Shown here one piece after another: positions 55,920 to 64,000 of a DNA stretch of 64,000 nt. The position numbers were made by a program, and so were the translations under genes. Source of the stretch: Chryseolinea soli (GTDB taxonomy: Bacteria; Bacteroidota; Bacteroidia; Cytophagales; Cyclobacteriaceae); the NCBI RefSeq assembly GCF_003589925.1, contig NZ_CP032382.1, positions 5,580,001-5,644,000 of the forward strand, in the 5' to 3' direction. Every line of letters begins with the position of its first letter. Position 1 is the stretch's first letter. Below the pieces are notes generated by a model. It saw only the letters and a list, made by a program, of their open reading frames with translations. It was not told where the DNA came from and did not search any database.

Positions 55920-57407
55920 ATGGAGCGGAACAACTTGAAAAGGATCATCTTCCCCCGTGGCTTTGCCGTGGCCATTGATGATTTGGGATGGAATGAAGGC
56001 AGCAACCTTTCGCGCTGCATCCCTTCCGGTCCTCATCGTGCCGGCGTGAAACGCTTATTCGATTTGAACGATTATACCTACGTCGTGGAAGTGGGCAAAG
56101 CAGTTGGCGCCCGCATTCAAAGCCTTTTCATCCTGAGTGAAATGGATCGCGAAAACGTTTTGGCTAAATATCCCACCACCACCTACCAGCGCGAGAAATG
56201 GAATAACAAAAGCCGGGTGAGCGACAAGGAATTTGCGATCATGGCCTATGTGAAAGAACAGGCCGCCTTCATGGAGTTTGGCCTCCACGGCACCGGTCAT
56301 GAATATTGGGCTGGGGATGGCATTCAACGCCGGGCGGAGTGGTATAACCTGATCGACCGCAAGCCCTGGCCGGAGCACGACCTCCGGACACACATCCAGG
56401 GCTTCACCGAGATCATGGCCCAGTACAACATCACGCCCCAATACGGCCAGTCCTTCCCCGAGAGCTTCGTGCCCTGCGCCTACAGCTATTACTGGAATCC
56501 CAAAGGCGAATATAGCCTGGGAAAATTGCTGACCGAAGCCGGCGTCAAGTATGCCAACACCGACTTTGCACAGATCCCCGAACTCTCGCCTCCATCCGAA
56601 ACCAACGGCGGCGGTTTCGACCACGGCACACATGTGATCAATCGCATGAACTACGGCAACCTTTGGTACGAGCTGCAATCGCTTCCCAAAGTACTCGTCG
56701 AAATGCAAAGCACCGACATGGTAGAAAGCCACTGGGTGAACTGGTTGGCACAAGACGATTTTATTCAAGCCGATGTGACAACGCAGTGGATCAACTATTA
56801 CAAAAGATTCCAGAGGCAGGAAGACCGCTACATCGCCAAGAACACCGAGCAGTTGCACTCGCAATGGCTCTATCGCCGGTATACGCAAGTAACGGAAACG
56901 CATGAAGGCTCCGTGGCAATCGACAACAGTGAGATGCCAAAAGAAGCCTATGCCCGGGACATACTGGGAAACATGGTGCTGAAAATCCAGTTGAAAAAAG
57001 GAGAACATGTGTCATCGGCGACACTCAACGGTGAGATCATCCCGGCATACTATGAAGAGGAGGGGTTTGCCTTTTTATATCTCCCGCAGCTGGCACCACA
57101 AAAGTACGAACTGACCTATGCGCTCGGCGCACAATCCATGCCGGTACATATTTTTCACGACGGCACATACAACCTGTACGCCATACGCCCGAAAGGGAGC
57201 GGGCTGCGCATCGACTTGAAAATGTATGGTGAACAAACCGTGAAAATCAGATGCCCTAGACCCGAGACCGTCGCCGTGCTGGGAAGAGGTCTGGAGATGA
57301 AAAGTTTCGTGCACGACGGTGCGTATCTGCACGTCACCGTGCGCGCGTTGGACATGCAGGGTTCGCGGGGTGATATGAAAATTCAGTACGCAACAAACGT
57401 ATTTTAA
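55920..57407 (+). CDS. Putative NodB-fold protein of unknown function
   Basis: 495 residues, no signal peptide. The first half may be a NodB/polysaccharide-deacetylase-like barrel: AVAIDDLGWNEG near 16-27 resembles the Asp-Asp motif 1, FGLHGTGHEYW near 120-130 resembles the His-x3-His motif 2, and ITPQYGQSFPESFVP follows. Residues about 330-495 are beta-rich (MVLKIQLKKGEHVSSATLNG, ELTYALGAQSMPVHIF), like a C-terminal beta-sandwich of glycosidases. The family was not recognised with certainty. Its place in a GalNAc operon that lacks a deacetylase makes a deacetylase role worth testing, but this is inference. Confidence 0.5.
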   Translation: MERNNLKRIIFPRGFAVAIDDLGWNEGSNLSRCIPSGPHRAGVKRLFDLNDYTYVVEVGKAVGARIQSLFILSEMDRENVLAKYPTTTYQREKWNNKSRVSDKEFAIMAYVKEQAAFMEFGLHGTGHEYWAGDGIQRRAEWYNLIDRKPWPEHDLRTHIQGFTEIMAQYNITPQYGQSFPESFVPCAYSYYWNPKGEYSLGKLLTEAGVKYANTDFAQIPELSPPSETNGGGFDHGTHVINRMNYGNLWYELQSLPKVLVEMQSTDMVESHWVNWLAQDDFIQADVTTQWINYYKRFQRQEDRYIAKNTEQLHSQWLYRRYTQVTETHEGSVAIDNSEMPKEAYARDILGNMVLKIQLKKGEHVSSATLNGEIIPAYYEEEGFAFLYLPQLAPQKYELTYALGAQSMPVHIFHDGTYNLYAIRPKGSGLRIDLKMYGEQTVKIRCPRPETVAVLGRGLEMKSFVHDGAYLHVTVRALDMQGSRGDMKIQYATNVF

Positions 57408-57460
57408 ATCTTTTGCGGGGTTTTACTGACCCCAGTCTTCGAGCCGTAAAACCTATCGCT

Positions 57461-59593
57461 ATGCCAAGAGATCGTTCGTTTTCGATGCCTGCCTTCGTTT
57501 TTTTTATCCTGGTGATCGCCACGGCGTGCAGGAACAACCGCGAGGCGCACACAACATGGTCGGTCTATCGTGGCGATGTGGGCAGCACGGGCTATTCGAC
57601 GCTGGATGAGATCACACCGGAAAATGTGGATCAATTGGAAGTGGCCTGGACCTATCATACCGGGGATGCACGGGAAGAGAACCGGTCGGCTATTCAATGC
57701 AATCCCATTATTGTGAATGGCAAGATGTATGTCACCTCGCCGCAGCTGAAACTCATTGCGCTTGACCCCGGCACGGGAAAGGAACTGTGGAAATTCGATC
57801 CCTTCATGAACAGCGAGGCAACGGGCGTCAACCGTGGCGTGACCTATTGGGAGAAGGGAACGGACAAACGGATATTTTTTTCAGCGGGCCCCCATCTCTA
57901 TGCGCTCAACGCCGACAATGGCGGACTGATCCCGACCTTTGGCGTCGCCGGCCGTATCGATCTGCGCGATGGTTTAGGTAGAGACCCCGGCACACTGGCG
58001 GTGTGGGCAACATCCCCCGGCATCATCTTTGGCGACTTGCTCATCCAAGGCACGGCGCTTGGCGAAGGCTATGATGCGGCCCCGGGCTTTGTACGCGCTT
58101 ATGATGCGGCCACCGGCAAGATTGCCTGGACCTTTCACACCATTCCCCAACCTGGAGAATACGGCTACGAGACGTGGGATAAGGATGCCTACACGCAAGT
58201 GGGGGGCACCAACAGTTGGGCTGGGATGAGCTTGGATGAAAAGCGCGGTCTTGTATTTGTTCCCACCGGATCGCCCGCATTCGATTTTTATGGGGGCAAC
58301 CGGAAAGGAGAGAACCTCTTCGGCAATTGCCTCATCGCCCTGGACGCCAAAACCGGGACACGCAAATGGCACCACCAACTGGTGCACCACGATCTGTGGG
58401 ACTACGACCTTCCCGCGCCGCCAACCCTGGTGACGCTACACAAGGATGGAAAGGACATCGATGCCGTGGCCCAGGTCACCAAGATGGGCATGGTCTTTTT
58501 GTTTGAACGGGAAAGCGGCGAGCCTGTATATCCCATCGAAGAAAGACCCGTACCCAAGTCGGACCTGATGGCGGAAGAGACCTGGCCCACCCAGCCCTTC
58601 CCTGTAAAACCATTGCCCTTTGTGCGGCACACGTATACCGAAAACGACATCACCGATATTTCGCCGGCTTCCCACGACTTTGTGAAAGCAAAGATCACCG
58701 GTGCGCGTATGGGAAGCATTTATACGCCACCCAGTACCGACGGCGTGGTGCAGTTTCCCGGCACGCGGGGTGGAGCAGAATGGGGCGGCGCTTCGTTCGA
58801 TCCGGAGACCGGTGTCTTATATGTGAACGCCAATGAAATCCCGCTGCTCATCAAAATGAAAGCGATGGAGATGTCGGGCGGACAGTTGCTGGCCTCGGCG
58901 GGTGAAAAAGTGTATACGTTGAACAACTGCACGATGTGTCATGGAGCGGACCGCGCGGGCACCGGTGTTTTTCCATCGCTGCAAAATCTGGCTAAACGAA
59001 AAACAGAAGACGAAATACGCAGCCTTTTGAAAACCGGACGGGGGCAAATGCCCACTTTCCCGAATATCTCGGCGACGGATAAAGATGCGCTCATCGCGTT
59101 TTTGTTTGATAAAAAAGATGCCGCGCCCAAACCTGCAAACACACCATCCCAATCCACCACGTACCGCTATGTGCACGACGGCTGGAACGCGCTCACCGAT
59201 CAAGAAGGCTACCCCGGCGTGAAACCGCCGTGGGGCACGCTCAACGCCATCGACCTGAACACGGGCGATCGTCTCTGGCAGGTTCCCTTAGGCGAATACC
59301 CCGAGCTGATAAAAAAAGGGATCCCGCCAACCGGAACGCAAAACCTGGGCGGCACGATGGTCACCGCCAGCGGACTTGTATTTGTCGGCGCTACGCGGGA
59401 TGAAAAATTCAGGGCGTTCAACAAAAAAACGGGGAAGATGGTGTGGGAATATAAATTGCCTGCGGGAGGCTATGCGACCCCGGCTACGTACAGCATCAAC
59501 GGCAAACAATACATCGTCATTGCGGCAGGCGGTGGGGGCAAAGTGGGTTCGCCTTCCGGCGATGCCTATGTGGCCTTTGCGTTGAAGAAATAA
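57461..59593 (+). CDS. PQQ-dependent dehydrogenase lipoprotein with inserted cytochrome c domain
   Basis: 710 residues from ATG 57461; the longer frame adds 16 unlikely residues. Lipobox VIATACRNN. An eight-bladed quinoprotein propeller begins WSVYRGDVGSTGYSTLDEIT and includes LIALDPGTGKELWKFD, HHQLVHHDLWDYDLPAPP, LVFVGATRDEKFRAFNKKTGKMVWEY and AAGGGGKVGSPSGDAYVAF. A c-type haem domain with CTMCH is inserted near residues 480-560. This is the layout of Bacteroidota PQQ alcohol/sugar dehydrogenases related to membrane glucose dehydrogenase. It would oxidise a sugar or polyol in the periplasm and pass electrons to the respiratory chain. No PQQ synthesis genes are in the window. Confidence 0.88.
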   Translation: MPRDRSFSMPAFVFFILVIATACRNNREAHTTWSVYRGDVGSTGYSTLDEITPENVDQLEVAWTYHTGDAREENRSAIQCNPIIVNGKMYVTSPQLKLIALDPGTGKELWKFDPFMNSEATGVNRGVTYWEKGTDKRIFFSAGPHLYALNADNGGLIPTFGVAGRIDLRDGLGRDPGTLAVWATSPGIIFGDLLIQGTALGEGYDAAPGFVRAYDAATGKIAWTFHTIPQPGEYGYETWDKDAYTQVGGTNSWAGMSLDEKRGLVFVPTGSPAFDFYGGNRKGENLFGNCLIALDAKTGTRKWHHQLVHHDLWDYDLPAPPTLVTLHKDGKDIDAVAQVTKMGMVFLFERESGEPVYPIEERPVPKSDLMAEETWPTQPFPVKPLPFVRHTYTENDITDISPASHDFVKAKITGARMGSIYTPPSTDGVVQFPGTRGGAEWGGASFDPETGVLYVNANEIPLLIKMKAMEMSGGQLLASAGEKVYTLNNCTMCHGADRAGTGVFPSLQNLAKRKTEDEIRSLLKTGRGQMPTFPNISATDKDALIAFLFDKKDAAPKPANTPSQSTTYRYVHDGWNALTDQEGYPGVKPPWGTLNAIDLNTGDRLWQVPLGEYPELIKKGIPPTGTQNLGGTMVTASGLVFVGATRDEKFRAFNKKTGKMVWEYKLPAGGYATPATYSINGKQYIVIAAGGGGKVGSPSGDAYVAFALKK

Positions 59594-59714
59594 AAATCCG
59601 GAATACAACCCGAAGGATCTTCACGACAGCAGGCAACCCGAAAAATATTTTTTCTTTGAATGAGAAATTTCCGCGTTGCGCCTCTTCAAAGAAGACCAGA
59701 TCAAAACAGACAGC

Positions 59715-60617
59715 ATGACCTCAGAGATAACAGCAGCGGAACTTTATACATGGTGCCGCATTCCGTGCGACCAATTGGAAACGCACCCCTTGCGCAAAGT
59801 TCCTTTCCGGCTCGTGAACGACTCTCAACACATGGGCATCGTCATGGCGCGCGAACTTGCCGACGAGATCCAAAAGAACAACGTAAATAACCAACCTACA
59901 CGCGCGATCATTCCGTGTGGTCCCGCATGCTGGTATGCACCGTTCACCACGTTGATAAATGAAGCGAAAATTTCATTGAAGAACTTCGTGGTCTTCCACA
60001 TGGACGAATGCCTTGACTGGCAGGGCCGCGAATTGCCAAAGAAACATCCCTATAATTTCAGGGGGTTCATGGAGAAACATTTTTACGATCCCGTCCACCC
60101 GTCCCTGGCCGTTCCCTTGGAGAACCGGCATTGGCTCAACGCCTACAACATTCCGGAGGTGAAGGAAAAGATCGAACAAGCCCCCATCGACATCACCTAT
60201 GGCGGGTGGGGACAAGACGGGCACATAGCCTACAACCAGGCGCGCCGCCATCCGTTCCACAAGATCTCCATCGACGACCTGCGGCACTCGACCATCCGCG
60301 TCCAGGAAAATAATATGGACACGATCATTGCGTTGGCCCAGCGCACGTTTGGCGCAGCCTACCAATTTGTTCCGCCGATGTCGGTGACGTTGGGGGTGAA
60401 GGAATGTCTTTCGGCGAAAAAAGTCCGGTTGTATAGCGACACGGGCAAGTGGAAACAGACGGCGCTCCGGGTGGCCTTGTTTGGTCCTTTAACGCCGGAG
60501 TATCCCATCACGCTTTGCCAGGAACATCCCGATGTGCTGATCACCGCCACGATAAAAACCGCGACGCATCCTATTAGTGAAAACCCCGACTGGGATCTGG
60601 GCTTGTCTTCTTTATGA
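59715..60617 (+). CDS. NagB-like sugar-phosphate isomerase/deaminase with altered active site
   Basis: 300 residues from ATG 59715; a TTG 13 codons upstream is possible. NagB/RpiA fold: AIIPCGPACWYAPF, FHMDECLDWQGRELPKKHPYNFRGF (NagB: MDEY...), GGWGQDGHIAYNQARRHPFH (NagB: GGVGNDGHIAFNEP) and VPPMSVTLGVKECLSAKKVRLYSDTGKW. The Asp and His of the DGHIA motif are kept, but the Glu that follows in NagB (NEP) is Gln here (NQA). NagB opens and deaminates glucosamine 6-phosphate; the change may mean another substrate or an isomerase without deamination. It overlaps the next kinase gene by four bases (ATGA). Confidence 0.75.
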   Translation: MTSEITAAELYTWCRIPCDQLETHPLRKVPFRLVNDSQHMGIVMARELADEIQKNNVNNQPTRAIIPCGPACWYAPFTTLINEAKISLKNFVVFHMDECLDWQGRELPKKHPYNFRGFMEKHFYDPVHPSLAVPLENRHWLNAYNIPEVKEKIEQAPIDITYGGWGQDGHIAYNQARRHPFHKISIDDLRHSTIRVQENNMDTIIALAQRTFGAAYQFVPPMSVTLGVKECLSAKKVRLYSDTGKWKQTALRVALFGPLTPEYPITLCQEHPDVLITATIKTATHPISENPDWDLGLSSL

Positions 60618-61651
60618 AGCCGTTGACATTCCATACCCATCAACTGAAATACACCGGCCTGATCGGCACGGGAGGGATTGGTTCTGGGAAATTTTTTCAA
60701 CTGAACGGTGCGCATACATTGGGACGCGAAGAAAGCCGCAGCGGCCACTTTCTCGATATCCAGGATTACTGTAAACAACACATTATTTTACATTACATAA
60801 AAGTGTTGCTGGGCGACCGGTTCAACGTGATCCCTATTGGCAAAGTGGGAGAGGACGATACGGGCCACAGGCTTTATCACGAAATGAAGACCACCGGTTT
60901 CGCGATGGACCACGTTCAAAAAAGAGCCGATGCTTCCACGCTCTTTTCGTTTTGCTTCTATTATCCCGATGGCAGTGGCGGCAACCTGACCACCGACAAT
61001 TCTGCCAGTGCACAAGTTTCCATAACCGACATCACCCAAGCAATGCCGGAAATCAAAGCCCTTGGAAAAAAGGGATTGGCGATGGCCGCGCCGGAAGTAC
61101 CCTTAGCAGCCAGACAAGCGCTGTTAACGCTCGCCCGGGAACTCGGTTTGTTTTGCGCAGCATCGTTTACTTCCGAAGAACTAAAGCAAATGGACACTTC
61201 GATATTTGCTGGCATCGACCTGCTGGCTATCAATATGGATGAGGCCCGTACGCTGGAGGGAAAGGGAGAGACGACGCGTGACGTGGAAGTAGTGGAACAC
61301 GTCATCGCCAAGCTTCGGCGTCATCATGATCGTATGCTGATCTCCATTACCGGCGGTCGGTCGGGAAGCTGGTGCTGGGATGGCGCGCAGTTGTCCCACG
61401 TACCCTGTCTTCCCGTTGAAGCGAAAAGTACGGCAGGGGCGGGCGATGCATTTTTTTCGGGATTGCTTTGTGGACTTGCGCTGAACTTGCCGTTGCCGGA
61501 AGCCCAGGGCCTGGCGACATTGCTTGCCGGAATGAGCGTAACTTCGCCGCATACGATTCACAAGGGCATCGACCGGATCTCGCTAAAAACATTCGCCGAA
61601 GAAACCGGCTTCACCCTCACAACGTCTATCCAAAACCTATTAAACGACTGA
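60614..61651 (+). CDS. PfkB-family sugar kinase (second copy in operon)
   Basis: 345 residues. The ribokinase-type N-terminus (FHTHQLKYTGLIGTGGIGSGKFF) is unusual, but later blocks are typical: VIPIGKVGEDDTGHRLYHEM, FSFCFYYPDGSGGNLTTDNSASAQ, AINMDEARTLEG, and the catalytic GAGDAFFSGLLCGLAL near 275-290. It is quite different from the PfkB kinase at 53032. With the NagB-like gene it overlaps, it forms a pair that probably phosphorylates and then isomerises one sugar. It may supply the missing N-acetylgalactosamine or galactosamine kinase step. Confidence 0.82.
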   Translation: MKPLTFHTHQLKYTGLIGTGGIGSGKFFQLNGAHTLGREESRSGHFLDIQDYCKQHIILHYIKVLLGDRFNVIPIGKVGEDDTGHRLYHEMKTTGFAMDHVQKRADASTLFSFCFYYPDGSGGNLTTDNSASAQVSITDITQAMPEIKALGKKGLAMAAPEVPLAARQALLTLARELGLFCAASFTSEELKQMDTSIFAGIDLLAINMDEARTLEGKGETTRDVEVVEHVIAKLRRHHDRMLISITGGRSGSWCWDGAQLSHVPCLPVEAKSTAGAGDAFFSGLLCGLALNLPLPEAQGLATLLAGMSVTSPHTIHKGIDRISLKTFAEETGFTLTTSIQNLLND

Positions 61652-61654
61652 ACT

Positions 61655-61966
61655 ATGGGAGTCATCCTACGCATCATCCAACAATTCGACCCTGCCTACG
61701 AAAGAGAATTCATGGCCCTTGAAAAACAATTCGACGCGTTGGAGAAGCGACGCCCCGACTACCCGAAAGGAAAACGCATGCAGCCCATCTCCGGTGGCGA
61801 GCCGGCGCACACGCTGATCTGGCAATACGAATTTCCAGACATGGAAACAGCCTATAAGACCCTGAACTTTTTCGGCGGCGACGATGGCCACGAAGATCTT
61901 TTCCGGCAGCAGGTGGCGTTTATCCGGCTTGTAAAAATCGAATTCTACAAATCGCTGGACTTCTAG
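61655..61966 (+). CDS. Small dimeric alpha/beta-barrel-type protein of unknown function
   Basis: 103 residues, three bases after the kinase stop codon. The pattern strand (VILRIIQQFDPAYEREFMALEKQFDALEK), loop, strand (HTLIWQYEFPDMETAYKTLNFF), helix, strand (FIRLVKIEFYKSLDF) fits a single ferredoxin-like dimeric barrel such as NIPSNAP or antibiotic-monooxygenase-type proteins. No catalytic residue is recognised. The tight spacing suggests it works with the NagB-like protein and kinase, perhaps as a mutarotase or regulator (inference). Confidence 0.6.
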   Translation: MGVILRIIQQFDPAYEREFMALEKQFDALEKRRPDYPKGKRMQPISGGEPAHTLIWQYEFPDMETAYKTLNFFGGDDGHEDLFRQQVAFIRLVKIEFYKSLDF

Positions 61967-62001
61967 ACGCTAACCATCACGGTTTGTAAAAGGGGAAGAG
62001 T

Positions 62002-62030
62002 GGTTTATCTTTAACGTTTGGAGATAAACC
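62002..62030 (+). promoter_or_regulatory. Hairpin just before the GH43 start codon
   Basis: GGTTTATCT and AGATAAACC form a perfect nine-base stem with an 11-base loop, ending eight bases before the ATG at 62039. It supports that ATG over a TTG at 62018 and could hinder translation or mark the end of the upstream operon; there is no T-run. Confidence 0.4.
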
Positions 62031-62038
62031 CCTTTCGC

Positions 62039-63019
62039 ATGCGCAAGACCGCTCTGTTTTTCCTGCTTTTAGCGACCAGCTCATTCCTATTTGCCCAGCC
62101 CAGACCTAAGAAGACTTCAGGCAACCCGTTGTTTCCCGGCTGGTATGCCGACCCGGAAGGCGTTATCTTCGGCAACACCTACTGGATCTATCCCACCTAC
62201 TCCGACGTGTTCGACCGCCAGGTGTTCTTCGATGCGTTCTCATCGCCCGACCTGGTTCATTGGACCAAACACGAGCATATTCTCGACACCGCCCGGGTGA
62301 AGTGGGCGCGTCGTGCCCTGTGGGCACCGGCCGCCGTGGAGAAAGACGGGAAATATTATTTGTTCTTCGGTGCCAACGATATTCAGAGCGACGCTGAAAA
62401 CGGTGGGATTGGGGTGGCCGTTGCCGATCAGCCGCAAGGCCCTTTTCAGGATCTGCTGGGCAAACCCCTCATCGGGAAATTTCAAAACGGTGCGCAACCC
62501 ATCGACCAGTTTGTTTTCAGAGACAAAGATGGCACCTACTATATTATCTATGGTGGCTGGCGCCATTGCAACATGGCCAAACTGAATGACACCTTCACTG
62601 CCATTGTTCCCTTTGAAGACGGAACAAGTTTCAAGGAAATTACTCCGCAGGGGTATGTCGAAGGCCCGGTGATGTTCATGAAAGATAACCGGTATTATTT
62701 CATGTGGTCGGAGGGAGACTGGGGCGGCCCCGACTACTCCGTGGCCTACGCCATGGCCGACTCGCCCTTCGGACCTTTTAAACGGATCGGCAAGATCCTG
62801 CAGCAGGATGCGTCGGTGGCACGCGGCGCGGGTCATCATTCCATCATGCATGTGCCTGGCGCGAAGGACTGGTATATCATTTATCACCGGCGGCCGCTCA
62901 GCGAGAAAGACGCTAATCATCGCGAGACCTGCATCGAAGTCCTGCAGTTTGATCCGAATGGACTGATCAAGCCCGTGCGGTTAACCGTTGCGGGAGTGAA
63001 GCCCCAAATCATAAAATAG
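62039..63019 (+). CDS. GH43 family glycosidase
   Basis: 326 residues from ATG 62039 (MRKTALFFLLLATSSFLFAQ signal peptide). The five-bladed GH43 propeller has its three catalytic carboxylates: base Asp in GWYADPEGV near 33-40, pKa-tuning Asp in QPIDQFVFRDKDG near 152-164, and general-acid Glu in GYVEGPVMFM near 206-213. WARRALWAPAAVEKDGKYYLFFG is also typical. GH43 enzymes act on arabinans, xylans and galactans; this one probably removes an arabinose, xylose or galactose side group from the glycan. There is no T9SS domain, so it is probably periplasmic. Confidence 0.9.
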   Translation: MRKTALFFLLLATSSFLFAQPRPKKTSGNPLFPGWYADPEGVIFGNTYWIYPTYSDVFDRQVFFDAFSSPDLVHWTKHEHILDTARVKWARRALWAPAAVEKDGKYYLFFGANDIQSDAENGGIGVAVADQPQGPFQDLLGKPLIGKFQNGAQPIDQFVFRDKDGTYYIIYGGWRHCNMAKLNDTFTAIVPFEDGTSFKEITPQGYVEGPVMFMKDNRYYFMWSEGDWGGPDYSVAYAMADSPFGPFKRIGKILQQDASVARGAGHHSIMHVPGAKDWYIIYHRRPLSEKDANHRETCIEVLQFDPNGLIKPVRLTVAGVKPQIIK

Positions 63020-63052
63020 CAGTGGACGTAGTGTCGCCGAACAAAGGCGATC

Positions 63053-63880
63053 TCAGAAAAGCGCGAGTTGGCTTGCCGTATCCGGTTGTGCCTTCTTCTC
63101 TGTCAATTGTATGGGCTTTGTGATCCGGAACACCGGCGTTTCCTCATAGCGCGTGGCAATAACGATCTTGGTGTTGCGGGCATTGCGCCGGAACAAATCT
63201 TCCACGATCTGCGGGTGATTGTTGTGCTTCGATAAATGCGACAACAACAGGTGGCTCATGTATTCCGGACGATGGTGCGTGAACAGGCGCAGCGCCTGGG
63301 CGTTGGAGAGGTGTCCGCGTTCGCCGCGAATGCGATTCTTCAAGTGGATAGGGTAGCGGCCGTTGTCCAGCATCTCGTCGTCATAGTTGGTTTCCAGGAA
63401 GGCGGCGTGGCATTGCTGGAAATGGTAGATCACATGCTTGCACGGCGTGCCGATGTCCGTGAATACGCCCACCTTCACTTGTCCGTCCGTTACCGTAAAG
63501 CTGTGGGGGTCGCAGGCGTCGTGCAGTTTGGGAAAGGCGGTGACCGACAAGGTGCCGATGGCCATGGGGCTGTAGGCGGCAAAGGGCTGGATCAGGTGCT
63601 CGGCCATCTTCAGTTTGCCTTCGTGTAGCGTAGGCGTGGTAATGTAGGCCGGGATGTTGAATTTCTTGACCAGTTGTGTGAGCCCATGAACGTGGTCGGC
63701 GTGTTCGTGGGTGACGAAGATGGCGCGTACTTTCCGCATGTTCAGGCCGAGGCGTTTCATGCGCTTCTCTGTTTCGCGGCACGAAATGCCGGCATCCACC
63801 AACACCGCATCGCTATCGTTCCCGATGTAGTAGCAATTGCCGTTGCTTCCCGAATTTAAAGATGAAATGTACAGGGCCAT
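63053..63880 (-). CDS. WalJ/YycJ-type metallo-beta-lactamase-fold hydrolase
   Basis: 275 residues from ATG 63880 (MALYISSLNSGSNGNCYYIG); an upstream Met adds 14 residues that break the opening strand. The metal-binding motif IFVTHEHADHVHGL, the Asp in LVDAGIS, His in FPKLHDACDPHSF, Asp in VFTDIGTP and His in LLLSHLSKHNNHP form the two-metal site. The opening SGSNGNC is typical of the YycJ/WalJ group, linked in other bacteria to DNA repair or cell-wall regulation and having nuclease-like activity. It is cytosolic and unrelated to the carbohydrate locus, which it faces. Confidence 0.85.
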   Translation of the reverse strand: MALYISSLNSGSNGNCYYIGNDSDAVLVDAGISCRETEKRMKRLGLNMRKVRAIFVTHEHADHVHGLTQLVKKFNIPAYITTPTLHEGKLKMAEHLIQPFAAYSPMAIGTLSVTAFPKLHDACDPHSFTVTDGQVKVGVFTDIGTPCKHVIYHFQQCHAAFLETNYDDEMLDNGRYPIHLKNRIRGERGHLSNAQALRLFTHHRPEYMSHLLLSHLSKHNNHPQIVEDLFRRNARNTKIVIATRYEETPVFRITKPIQLTEKKAQPDTASQLALF

Positions 63881-63940
63881 AAGACGCGACAAGTTAGCAA
63901 TAGCACCACACTCTATTTTCAACTTCCATGATAAAAATTT

Positions 63941-63978
63941 CCGACAGACGAAGCCGCTCGTCGTGCGAGCTTGTCGGT
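63941..63978. other. Short inverted repeat near the window end
   Basis: CCGACA...TGTCGG with an inner GCTCG-TCGTG-CGAGC can fold into an interrupted hairpin. No gene end is visible nearby, so its role is open. Confidence 0.35.
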
Positions 63979-64000
63979 GGGCTCTGGACCAAAACGATCC

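Overview
The window looks like chromosomal DNA of a member of the Bacteroidota, most likely the order Cytophagales (inference). The signs are proteins with type IX secretion (T9SS) C-terminal sorting domains, two SusC/SusD outer-membrane uptake pairs, many SusD-like and other lipoproteins with short lipoboxes, promoters with a TAnnTTTG -7 element, few Shine-Dalgarno sequences, and moderate G+C. No rRNA, tRNA, CRISPR array, phage or transposase was recognised.

Region 1 (1-11.7 kb) is mixed housekeeping and surface genes. It holds the 3' end of a large T9SS-secreted protein, overlapped by a tiny PID-CTERM-like protein and then a membrane nucleotide-sugar dehydratase (CapD/WbpM type). A histone-H1-like Lys/Ala protein, an ABC exporter, a small secreted protein, a YbiT-type ABC-F ATPase, an exported SAM hydroxide adenosyltransferase-like enzyme and an FMN reductase follow.

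Region 2 (11.9-21.7 kb) is a compact, all-plus-strand locus. A T9SS-secreted cyanophycinase-like peptidase, SusC, SusD and two lipoproteins with PKD plus YWTD-propeller architecture are followed by a second, canonical exported cyanophycinase. It reads as a polysaccharide-utilisation-type locus re-tooled for a peptide polymer, with cyanophycin or another beta-aspartyl peptide as the best guess.

Region 3 (21.8-28.9 kb) has an exported Bcp peroxiredoxin, an ArsR-family regulator, and a divergent RND tripartite efflux operon (adaptor, pump, TolC-like channel) preceded by an unusual leader with a His/Cys-rich mini-ORF and a hairpin.

Region 4 (29-63 kb) is a large carbohydrate locus that points to N-acetylgalactosamine (GalNAc) glycans. 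It holds a HexD-like GH20, two GH74/BNR-type lipoproteins, a second SusC/SusD, a GH109-type enzyme, a DMT transporter, a DeoR/AgaR-type regulator and an orphan ECF sigma factor. A ten-gene plus-strand operon runs agaS - pfkB kinase - tagatose-bisphosphate aldolase - amidohydrolase - NodB-like protein - PQQ dehydrogenase - NagB-like protein - second pfkB kinase - small barrel protein, and a GH43 follows. A 26-bp motif shared by the promoters of the transporter operon and the agaS operon suggests that one DeoR-type regulator controls both. The window ends with a WalJ-type metallo-beta-lactamase-fold hydrolase.

Several families of short dispersed repeats sit between genes. The commonest, built from heptamers such as CCAGGAG, CCAGAAT and CAGTAGT, occurs four times, each time between converging genes, and once supplies the C-terminal codons of a regulator.
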